Of a stretch of DNA of 64,000 bases, positions 11,336 to 21,638 are shown in pieces. How positions within the stretch are numbered: the first letter of the stretch is position 1; each line of letters starts with the position of its first letter. A program made the position numbers and the translations under genes. A model generated the notes under the pieces. It was given only the letters and a program-made list of their open reading frames with translations, did no database searches and was not told the DNA's origin. The DNA is from Dermatemys mawii (taxonomy: Eukaryota; Chordata; Testudines; Dermatemydidae). The DNA lies in assembly GCA_007922305.1 (NCBI GenBank), contig ML677364.1, forward strand, positions 15,328,606-15,392,605. Direction: 5' to 3'.

Positions 11336-14080
11336 TGATCCATTACTAGGTGAGTATAACTCATAAAATCAGGTTTCCAGTGTGAATTCTCTTGATTAAA
11401 ATGTTTATTCATTTTCTGTCCATATTTTGTAATGTTTGTTTCGTTTGCTCTTTTGGGCAAGTTTCCTACCACTAACCTCATACAAAAAAGGTGTGAACAC
11501 AGCCACAGTGAATTCATTTAAAAATTAAAACAAATATTTCTGGAAACTCTTTCAGTATTATTTTTCCTACACGTCAGTAATTATAGTACTTAGATATACA
11601 GCATATAGACTATAAACTAGATACAATATGAAAATTAAACTGCATATTGACACTGTCCACTTTAATACTTACATTGTGGATACTATAGGAAGCCAAATAT
11701 TTTAACTGTAGTTTAGTTTAGTTTTAGGAATCAAGACTATATCCCACAAGATCTCCTTAGCAACATCATGTCAAAGAAAGATAAGTAAAAAATGAGCCTA
11801 CTTATGTAACTGAATAGGCACCACTCATTATTTCTTTCTTTATTCTTTCTTTATGGGGTTACCTTCTTGACTTTGAGTGCAATTCTCTCAAAATCTAATG
11901 TCCAGTAAGAAGACCACATGAAAACATCATCTGCATTAAAGCGTATATTTATCTGGGGCCTGATACTCAAAGTGAGTAGGGATTGCAGTAATACTCATGT
12001 AAATGTGGAATGCTCACATGAGTAAGTACTACACAAGTTGGTTAAGGGTGTTAGACTTATGCCTTAAGTGAGTACCTGTATGATCATCCCAAGCACTTAC
12101 AATGTTAAATTATATATATTAAGAAACAACCTTTCTGACGTGACAAAAGATTGTTTAAAATTAGTCCCAAATACAGTACACATATACATAGAAACCCTGT
12201 ACTTTCTACATGTATTTTAAATTTATATACTGAAAAGCAAGACAGCAATGACAGATAATAAATGTTACACCTTTATTTCACGTATGTCTAATGTAAGACA
12301 AACGTTTCATTTACAAGTAATTCTTAAGAATACAATAACATCTATTAAGTATTATATTTAAGTGTTTATGCAAGAATTCAAATAAAAATATTTGATATTA
12401 AACAACAATTTTTTGGTATCAGACAGTAATGATAATCTTTGGTTTTCAAGTAAAACCCTGAGCCATCTATATTAAAAGATCAGCTTCCTTAAGAGACCAC
12501 TTTTCCCAAGCTGTGGAATGATTGCTGGATACAATTTTTGCTACATAGAGATTAAGGTACAGTTTGGCAATTTATGCTGAGTAAAATGGAACCTAGTGCA
12601 TTTTAGTATCCAAATGCCTGACTGAATGGCCCAAAATCCTATTAGTCAGGATCTCAAAATGTGTGGGCTCAGACCAAGCATGAAAGTGATTTGGGTATTG
12701 TTTCAATAATTCAATCCCTCTTAAAGTGGCTGCATCTACATGGTCTAAAGAGAAGAAAGGAAAGCTTTATTGTGAATTCAAATGCTGCTAGCAGAGTTTG
12801 ATTGCACAGCCAAGTTGTATTCCGGAAAAAATCTTCGATTTTGGAGCAAGGCAGTCATTGTATTGCCAATTTTAAAATAAATTACCATGTACTATAATCT
12901 GAAGGTGTAAATAACCATGTAATAACAGCAATTGTTCAGCACTCTCAAATCAATTTCCAGTCAATATTGTACAATGACAGAATGAAATATGCCAATACTT
13001 TAACACCAAGTGCATTGTAATTGAATTGTACATTGGGATTTGAAAGCTTTAAAAATGTAATACCTTTATGGTACATAGTTTGCACAGGTAATTTACCTCA
13101 GATGAGGTGTGTAATTCACAGACCTTCCTTGGTGCATATCTTAGAGTCTTGAACTCAGCTATACATGACTCAGTTGAAAACATGCGATAAATAATACATC
13201 AGGAAAAACTAAATGTGTGCATGCTGGTTAAAACCCAACATTATTATTATTTTATTTCTATACACTCATATGTGTTTATGCTGCTTTACAGACAAATACA
13301 GGAAGACCAGTCCCTGCCACAAAGAACTCACAAAGGGCTTTATGGCCATGATTCTGCAATAGATACCACACAGGTGGACTGATATGAGTGAGAGGAGAGC
13401 CCTTGAGGCTAGTGGAGTATTCCGTAGGTACAGAAGCCAGCTCACATGTTATCCATTGTGGTACTGAGGTCTTAGACCTTGTTCTTGCTCCCACTGAAAT
13501 CAATAGGCATTTCACTGTTGACTTTGGTGGATGCAGGATCAGGTTCAAAGTCAGACAATGTACAGCCAAAGGAATGAGGGATGGATACCACACAATGGGA
13601 CAGACTGTAATATATTTTGGATCTGAAAACACTTTAAAAAGGTAGTAAAATTCTATTATCCACATTTCACAGGTAGGAAAACTTATTAATGGACTATTAT
13701 AACCTATTAATTTATTTATAGTGTAAAACTGTTCAGAAAATTGAATTTTTGGCCCGTGGCAAATTCCAACATACTGAAATGTCATCCTCAATCAGATTGA
13801 AAAGTCTAAATTTCATTTTTTTTTCATAGAACATAAATTAATAAAAACAACAACATTTGGAAACACTGACCTTTTTAATTTCTCTGAGTAAATTGTTTTG
13901 TTTTGATAATATCCAAACATTATTATATTAAATAAAATACATATTAAACAGCATATATAAATGTGATATATTAACATTTACATTGTAATATACAAGTAAA
14001 TATCATTAATTGAAATGATAAGTCAAAAGAAAATGTTTGATATTTTTCAACCAAAAATGTTGAAATTGACACATTCCATC
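11336..14080. other. AT-rich non-coding stretch
   Basis: Very AT-rich. A short block near 13287-13335 (ACAGACAAATACAGGAAGAC and CAGTCCCTGCC) resembles the tail of a widespread amniote repeat, but too little is present to name it. The 171-residue minus-strand frame at 13276-13791 has no recognisable domain. Confidence 0.45.
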
Positions 14081-15237
14081 CAGGGCCGGTGCAAGGATAT
14101 TTTGCGCCCTAGGGGAAATTTCCACATTGTGACCCCCCACAATGTCCAGCCCCCACCTTCCTATGGCCAAATTCCCCCCAGGGGCCCAGATGTTCACAAA
14201 GTGCAGAGGCCACAAGGGGGTTGGGCAGGGGAGAGGCTGCAAAGAGGGGGGGTTGTATGGAGGCTCTTCCAGGGAGTGAAGGTGACAGAGAGGGGGGTGC
14301 ACGGAATGAAGGTGGCCAAATGGTAGAAGGGGCGGGGGTGTAGTGGCAGGGAAGAAATTGCACAGAGGCAAAAGGGGCTCATTGCAAGTGGTGAGAGGGA
14401 GTGGCACAAGAGAGAAGTGGGCAGGAGGGGGTTGTTGCAAGGGGCTGGCAGGCGGGGGTGTGTCTGTGCCCAGGGTTGTTGCAGGGGGGTGAAGGTGGTA
14501 GAGAGGGGTTTGCACAAGAGAGGAGTGGGCGGGAGGGAGATGGCAGGCGGTGGAGGGGGTCCCGAGGTTGATGCAGGGGTGAAGGTGACCATGGTGGGGT
14601 GGGGAGGGGGAGCGGGGGTGTTGCTGGGTGGAGGTTGCCCAGAGGCAAAAGTGGCAGGACAGTGTGGGTTGTTGGGGCAGGAGGTGCACAGGGGAGAAGG
14701 TGGCTGGTTGGTGGGTATTGGAGGGGGTAGCACTGGCTGGGGCAGGGGTGCCCAAGCTGCTCCCACATACACTATTCCCCTGGCTAGGGACTGGACCTGC
14801 CCACCCCCCACCTGCCCAGCTTGGTACCTTGCAGGCAGAGTAGACACCCAGCTTCTCTGTCCAAAGAGCAGAGCACAGCTGCACCTTCTTACCCGCGCCG
14901 CGGGCCCATCCGTGCTCCCTGCCGCCCCTGGAGCTCTCAGTGGTGGTGCAGGCTGGTCCGCAGACAGCTAGCCCCCCACCCCCACCCCCGTGCTGAGGGA
15001 GTCCTGCTGCAGCCCCACGGGGTGGCGGGGAGCCCGGCTCGGTCCGCAGTGCAGGGAAGAAGGCGGGGGGAGGGACTGGCCCTGGGGGCGGCGCCTCTGG
15101 AGCTGGGAGGCAGGAAGCAGCAGCAGCCTTGTGCTCTACTGTTTAAAAAAAAATGGGGGGGCACTGCTTTTTGGCGCCCCCAACCACTTGGTGCCCTAGG
15201 CGGCCACCTAGTTCACCTAGTGGTTGTACCGGCCCTG
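14081..15237. mobile_element. Non-autonomous hAT-type element (1157 bp)
   Basis: Termini are CAGGGCCGGTGCAA and TTGTACCGGCCCTG, an inverted repeat with one mismatch. The flanks ATTCCATC (14073-14080) and GTTCCGTC (15238-15245) are a 6 of 8 target duplication. Subterminal CGCCCTAGG and TGCCCTAGGCGGCC blocks are also inverted. The middle (about 14220-14720) is a G-rich minisatellite-like array of GGTGAAGGTGGC-type units, which makes long frames on both strands. These have proline- and glycine-biased composition and no domain, so none is called as a gene. Confidence 0.85.
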
Positions 15238-15245
15238 GTTCCGTC

Positions 15246-15642
15246 AAAGAGTTTTGTTTTTGACAAATCAGAATTGTCTGATAGAAAAAGATTCTGCCAA
15301 AAAACAAAATTCAACCAGGTTTAGTACAGATTGTGACTGGTCCTTGCATGAATGCCCAGCAAGTAGCGTAGGGCACAAGAAACCTTTAACTTCTTTGCAA
15401 CGGCCAGTCACAAAACAACCATTACATTAACAGTGGCACAGGAACTGCGCAATACTGGCATTTCTGCGGGGCACACAGTGCATTAAAAAGGGTTTGGGGA
15501 TTAATAGTAAGGAAAAGGTGAGCATGGCCCATATCGTATCAGGCCCCAGACCAGGCCTAGTGCACCAAAGTGAATTAGATGGTACAAACTGCAGTTTCTG
15601 TGTACTGCAGGCTCAGGGAAGGATTAAGCCTTCTGGAGCTGT
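15246..15642. other. No recognisable feature
   Basis: Short spacer between the hAT element and the solo LTR. Nothing recognised. Confidence 0.45.
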
Positions 15643-15647
15643 GTTGG

Positions 15648-16031
15648 TGTGACAAGTAGGGGGAAGGGTGGACATGACTCCTGAGGCTAAACTACTCTGA
15701 CCTGGAAACCTGGAGCTGTAACCTGAGATGGAGGGGGAGGGGAGTTGACACCTTGGGGCTGGCAAGGGAACAAAGGGGAGGCAGACGTTGGAGTTTTTTG
15801 AAAAGAGGTTAGACGCTGGCTGGGGAAGAGGAGGGAGCCCGGATTCAGGGTCTCATCTCCCTGCCCCCCAGAAGGGCCGGGCCAAGGGGGCCTGTTTGTA
15901 CTGACAGCTCTAAGTGGGATTGTGTGCCTGGCATCTCAAATAAACCTTCTGATCTACTGGCTGGCTAAGAATCACTGTGAATCCCAAGAAGTGGGGGGTG
16001 TGGGAACGGGACTCCCCCATCCCCCGTGACA
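15648..16031 (+). mobile_element. Solo LTR (384 bp)
   Basis: Begins TGTGAC and ends GTGACA, with a perfect 5-bp target duplication GTTGG at 15643-15647 and 16032-16036. AATAAA at 15939-15944 lies where an LTR poly(A) signal is expected, giving plus orientation. A lone LTR without internal sequence implies LTR-LTR recombination after insertion. Whether it is endogenous-retroviral or Gypsy-type cannot be decided from this alone. Confidence 0.82.
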
Positions 16032-16118
16032 GTTGGTTTGCCTTAAATTTACTAATCTAATGCTTAATAATTTGGCCAAGATCACACAGACACCAACCTC
16101 AGAACAGCACTTAAGCAC

Positions 16119-16248
16119 ATGCTTATCTGATGAAGTGGGCTGTAGCCCAGAAAAGCTTATCCCCAAATAAATTTGTTAATCTCTAAGGTGCCACAAGTAT
16201 TCCTTGTTCTTTTTGTGGATGCACACTAATGTGGCTGCTACACTGAAA
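16119..16248 (+). repeat. Interspersed repeat, family A copy 2
   Basis: CTGATGAAGTGGGCTGTAGC, AAAGCTTATCCCCAAATAAA and TCTCTAAGGTGCCACAAGTA follow the same order as the copies at 4066-4195 and 39447-39558. Confidence 0.7.
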
Positions 16249-18783
16249 GTATAAGATTGCAACTACACTATGTTTTAGCATTTCCCTCACAGTCATTGAG
16301 GAGAATTGCTCTTGTGTTATTGATTCTACTTTGAACTCTTTCCCCCTTTAATGCCTCTTCTCTTCCCTCTCTCTCTCTCTGTTGCCTTCTTTCTGCTTCT
16401 TACATTTTCCATTTCATTTTGTTCTTCTCTGTCCTGCCTACCTTGCCACTTCCAGCAATACCCAGCCTTTCTTAATTGGTAACCCAAAGCAGAGTTTTCA
16501 TACAACTTGGCAATTGTAGGTCCATCCTCGCAAAACATGTTTTGCTTGAACTATTAAATGACCTGCTCTACTATTATTTCTGCCAAAACCCAAAGTGTAA
16601 TGTTATACTGAATCTACTATATCTACAACCACAAGGGATAAAAAGCCACTTTCCATTCTACAGCTGCTACTACTGCCATCACCAAGTCTGAATAAACATT
16701 GGTTCCAACAGGATTTAAAATTGCTTCCTCATGTGCAATTTTATAATTGCAAATGGGGGTTAAATGCACATTTTTACTTAGGGATGGTAGAAGTATTAGT
16801 TGCACGCAATTTATCTATCAACTTTTACCTTTTTTTCTTGTTCTCAAATTGTCTGCAAACAGACTGCAGTTTATAAATCAGTCTGTTATTAAAAAAAAAG
16901 AATGGACCCTTTGTACATGTTATTTATTTATTAGGCTATTTGGAATTTATATGTTGACTTTATGAATGGCCACCTAGGTCACATATATTGTTTCTGTTCT
17001 CTGATTAGATGTCCTAACTTTTATAAACAGAAGGCTTCCAAAGAAATAATTGGGGCTTTGATTCTGATTAGAGAGAATGGGGTAACATTTTAGACAGCTG
17101 GAATAAAGCTGGCCTAGGAAATTTTTGACACTTTAAGCACTTCCCTTTGCTCTCTTCAACAAGGAAGAACATATCTTGCTACATACTTCTTCTTAGTGGA
17201 TATGTAATGTGCCTCAAGTGGCATATGACCAGGATTCATCACTGAATTCTGTCCGCTGGTTGGACCATTAGCTTTCTTGGCCCGGGCTGGGTACCGATGG
17301 GCAGCACAACATGAAAGTTGATCCATGCCCCACACTACATACTTGAAACCCAAATTGAAAGCTATCTTGCCTCAGCCAGGCACACGGCTTTGGATCCTTC
17401 CTCCCATTTGAGATCTTTTCCAGGGATTTGGATAGAAATGCGTATCAAGTAATCTGTTGAAATCAATATGCCAACCTTCAAGCAAATTTTTTTTCTCAGA
17501 AGACATTCTTATTGAAACCAAAGGGAGGCATGACACAGATGGCAGATGATGAGAATGTGGCTCATTGGCATGACGATTACTAATTAATTGTTAATTTGTG
17601 CAACTATTAAAATTGTTTGTTTGGTCTCATTATTTAACATGCTTTTGTCTAAGGAATAAAGTTATTTATGGTGTTTTTGCTGAGTCAAGGTTACAATTAA
17701 CTATTTTGCTGCTGATCCTCTACTCTACCTGCACTATTGCTGCCTTCTGTTGATATCAAAGAAACATCAAGATGCCTAGCACAATCAGCAGTAGTCAAGT
17801 GTTTGTTGATGCATTACACTAACATTTGCTGGGTATTCAGGTAGCAGCTTGGTTTCAGTCTTCCTGTTTGTAATCATTCCTGATTTTCAGAACAATTTTA
17901 AGTTTGAAGAAAATTTGCGCAGTCATTTTTTTTAATTGTAGAAAGAAATACATTTTTTGTTCAACCTCGATAACACAACAACAATTAAACCTCAGAATTA
18001 GACAAAATGATATTCCTCAATGAGGGGAACATCTATAGGCAAGTTATGGAAATGTGACTGAAAATTAACAATATTATGAGTGCTTTGCGTATCTACTGGA
18101 AAATTTCAGTAACACAGACTTCACCTTTGTGTGTCTCACTGATTTCTCTATCCAGCTTGCTCAGTTTGGAAGTAAAAAGATGCTTTTTTCTACCTCACAG
18201 CCTCATCCTGTGCTCTGTAAGTCAAGCTGGGTTCTTTCTATCTCTTGCATCATCTGTAGATCAAATTCTGTCTTATTACATGTATGCAAACATTGTCTTC
18301 CCCTTATACCACCAGTGATCCTGTGTAGACCTCTCCTCCTCCTGCTAGCTGTGTGAGGATTTTCACAGGAGTTATGACACAATCTGTAGACAATGGGTGG
18401 TTGTCAGGGGTGGTGGAAGGTGAAATTTGGTCTCTCTCAAAATTTGACCTCAACACATGGGTGAACTGGAAAGAACCCAGCATAACTGTTTGAGGTCAGG
18501 GTGAGTTTATGGGGTTGGGAGTTAGAGCACATCTTTTTACTTGCAAAAAAGAGCAAATGCAATATGGAAAAATCAATGACACATTGATTATGGAAAACCA
18601 CAACACCATTTAACAGAGTTAACTTTTAGGGCAGACCTGAACTTCAGTTTTTGCAGTTCTTGGTCCAAATTCAACCATGTTGATTTCAGTGAAATGACAC
18701 CAGAAAAATATTTACTCCCCCATTCCACTATGTGATTAAACTTGTTCAATGTTAAAGTTTCAATAATGCAGATTTTAAGGCTG
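16249..18783. other. No recognisable feature
   Basis: AT-rich sequence with a CT-rich tract near 16340-16400. No gene or clear repeat recognised. Confidence 0.45.
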
Positions 18784-18785
18784 TA

Positions 18786-19001
18786 CAGGCATGTCGCGTC
18801 TTACGCTGATTCAACTTATGCAATTTCCGCTTTACGCGGTTCGCAAAAACAAAAAAAGAAAGGAGAAAAAAACTTTTTTAAACTTCCTGCAGGGGGCGCA
18901 ATTTCGCCTCCCATTGAAGTCAATGGGTTCTGGCTATACGCGGTTTCCGCTTTACGTGGTAACCACAGAACGGAACCCTCGCGCAAAACGAGACACGCCT
19001 G
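18786..19001. mobile_element. Tigger/pogo-like MITE (216 bp)
   Basis: Termini CAGGCATGTC and GACACGCCTG are inverted with one mismatch, and TA dinucleotides flank both sides (18784-18785, 19002-19003), as expected of Tc1/mariner-superfamily elements. CAGGCA at the tip matches Tigger-type ends. The interior repeats the CCGCTTTACGYGGT motif twice. Frames read through it are shadows. Confidence 0.8.
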
Positions 19002-19003
19002 TA

Positions 19004-19327
19004 GATCCAGATCCTCATAGGGATTTAGGTGCTTAATTCCCAGTGAAATCAATGAGACCTTTGGAATCTGGGTCTTAGTTCTGGGACCTTGACCCTCACA
19101 AATAGCACTCTTCACACAAGTTGTGAGTAAGGGCTGCACAACTGCGTCCTTAATTTTTTAATAAAACAATTTGCTTTTATAAAGCAACAGGAGATAACAC
19201 AAAAAAATGAGAAATGAGAAAAGATTCAACTCACCTCAGAACTCAAGTCCTGCTTAAGGCCCTATGCACCACTTAAGTCTTCAACATGAGAGAGAACAAA
19301 CCATACCTAACAGATACTAGTTACAGC
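19004..19327. other. No recognisable feature
   Basis: Spacer between two MITEs. Nothing recognised. Confidence 0.45.
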
Positions 19328-19329
19328 TA

Positions 19330-19773
19330 GAGCTGGTTGGGAATTTTCCATGAATTGATTCTTCGTTGAAAAACACCGATTTGTCAAAACCAAAACTGTT
19401 CACCAAACAAATTCCCAATTCAACAAATTTCCCAACTCAAAAAAAATATTGAGAAAAAAGTTTTGAAATTGTCAAAATGTTTTGTTTTAATATGTCCTAA
19501 ATGGAAAATTCTGACTTGCTAGTTCAAAATGACTTTTCATTTAGCAATTTAAGCCAATTAGACAATAAAAAAAATTATAGAAAAAAGATTGAAATTGACC
19601 TGAAATGTTTTTAAATTATTAAATGGGTTTTGATTGACTCAAACTGTTGTTTTTCAGTTTTTCTGTTTATAAATATTTTCAAGATTTTGAATCTTCATCC
19701 TGATTCTAAATGGAAAAAATGTCAAACTCTCAAACATATTTATGAGATGGGAAACCTATTTCCCAAACAGCTC
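19330..19773. mobile_element. TA-flanked MITE with GAGCTGGTTGGGAA ends
   Basis: GAGCTGGTTGGGAA at the left and TTCCCAAACAGCTC at the right are inverted with one mismatch, and TA flanks each side. The interior is a run of A/T-rich foldback sequence. Similar tips occur near 27644 and, inverted, near 40530, so this is a multicopy family. Confidence 0.75.
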
Positions 19774-19775
19774 TA

Positions 19776-21167
19776 GTCAGATCAGTTAATGCACTATTGC
19801 AAGGTGTTCAGATAACACAGTAAGGAGGGCAGCAAAAAGATCTTTATAGTATGGACTAGAAAAGAACTGAAGTGTATAGGACCTTGTGAGGGCCCAATTT
19901 AACCTTCAGTATAGGGAGGGCTGCACAAGACCATAACACGTACCAGTTAAGCCCCATGTAAAAATGAAAGTCACTCTAAAGTGAAGAGTCTGTGCAAGGC
20001 CCAGTGCATCACTTGAAGCTCCCTTAAACCCTTTACTCAGGTTTTAGACGTGTTCAAGTGGCACACATGGCCTTATGTGGACCTTCTCTACTAGGCTGAC
20101 CTTTTCTCAAAGTGAGTGAGCCTGGTTGCTGAAAGTCCTGTAGATAGGGCAGAAATATTGTAATCCCTGCATCACTATAAGAGGCACAGAAACCTCCCCA
20201 TTAACCAGCCTTCCATTTTAGACAGTAAAATTCACAGCAAGCAATGACCAGAATAAAATAAGTAAACAAAACACAACCACCTGTCCTCTTCCAAACCTCC
20301 CCACTTGCCTCCCCCAGCTAAGTGCTATCTCAGACATATCTGAAGCACTGATTAGAACTGTATTACTCACAGGACTGCTCTATTTCTTTCCAGGGTCAAT
20401 ATCTATCACATTGTGCCTGGCAAGGCAAGGCATTTATTAATTAAAGCAGCACTGCAGTCAACCACTCCAGTTCCTCCACAGTTTGCCTATGCCATTTCCT
20501 AGGGAGAAGTATTACTGGCCTAGCTGTGATGTCATTTCTTTTTAAATTTGAGTAAAATGATTGTTTCAGAGTGTCTTAGGTGGAGAAGAAGAAAGAGAAA
20601 TTAAAAGCAATTCCACTAACACAGCAGGTGAGTTATGGGTTTTTTTAGGGAATGGCAAGTGGTTGGTTGTTGGATGCCAATTATAATTTTTACAGTAATG
20701 TATTGTGCCACACCCTGGCAAGCACAAGCCAACGCTAGCTCTGTCACTTGTGAGTTTTTCCTTTTGTCAACCATTCTAAAGCTATAGAACCATTAATTTG
20801 TCAAATACTGTCATGTTCCTCATTTCCATTTTGATTATACCCTAATTTATAAAATGGGTCAGTTATTTGGGAGCCTGAGATCAGACAGCAGATGTAGCAG
20901 TGACAGCACCATATATGATAATGTGCTTCAGTCTTTCCTCTTTCCCCTCCGCCCCCTTCTTGACCCAATGCCTACAGCACATAACATAGCCCTGTTTGCA
21001 TTTGCTGGTATAAAAATCGGATGTGTGAGGTCATTCGGTGGCAGTAACAGCTCTAAGCAGAGCCGCTCTTTGAACTGTTTTCTGCACAATTTTTATTTTA
21101 CTCTTTCCCCAGCTACCAATACTATCTTGTCACTGCAGTTTGTCATCATTTTTATGAGGCTGCTATC
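19776..21167. other. No recognisable feature
   Basis: No gene recognised. The frame at 20854-21225 has no domain and runs into the Harbinger terminus. Confidence 0.45.
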
Positions 21168-21190
21168 TCAGGCCATGGTTACACTGGCAC

Positions 21191-21345
21191 GTTATAGCGC
21201 TATAAAGCCCCCACGAGCGCTATAACCTCCTCCCCGTCCACACTGGAAAGGCACGAATAGCGCTATAACCGCTGAGTTATAGCGCTATTATTAATCCACC
21301 TCCTCATGGGGAATAAGGGCTGTAGCGCACCTGCTGTAGCGCTAC
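21191..21345. promoter_or_regulatory. Left subterminal palindromic array
   Basis: TTATAGCGCTATAA sits at 21192-21205. Variants of AGCGCTATAAC, ATAGCGCTATAAC, TTATAGCGCTATTA and GTAGCGCTACAG follow at irregular spacing. GTCCACACTGG (about 21236-21246) is matched in inverse by CAGTGTGGAC near 25371. By analogy with other Harbinger elements these are probably binding sites for the Myb-like protein or the transposase; that is inference. Confidence 0.6.
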
Positions 21346-21638
21346 AGGAAGAATGTGGACACCCACTGCGCATTAATTGGCCTCCAGCCTGTCCCATAAT
21401 TCCCGTTCGAGCCACTCTGGTCATCACTTGCAAACTCTTTTGTCCTGTCCTCAGGTGACCACACGTCAGACCCGCCCTTTAAAGTTCCAGGGAAATTTGA
21501 AAATCCCCTTCCTGTTTGCTCCAGCCAAGCATGGCATGCTCTCAGGGAATCCTTGCAGGTGATCATTCTCATTGATCTGATTGATTGCGTGGCGTGGTCT
21601 CAGGGAATCGTTGCAGGTGATCATTCTGATTGATCATC

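Noticed and set aside
11184..11366. 60-codon frame rich in Phe, Gly, Val and Leu
   Set aside because: Direct translation of the G/T-rich tandem repeat.
13276..13791. 171-codon minus-strand frame
   Set aside because: No recognisable domain or codon bias. It overlaps a repeat-like tail and a competing plus-strand frame.
14006..14971. Several long overlapping frames on both strands (up to 292 codons)
   Set aside because: They arise from the G-rich minisatellite inside a non-autonomous hAT element. Composition is almost only Pro/Ser/Thr/Leu on one strand and Gly/Val on the other, with no domain.
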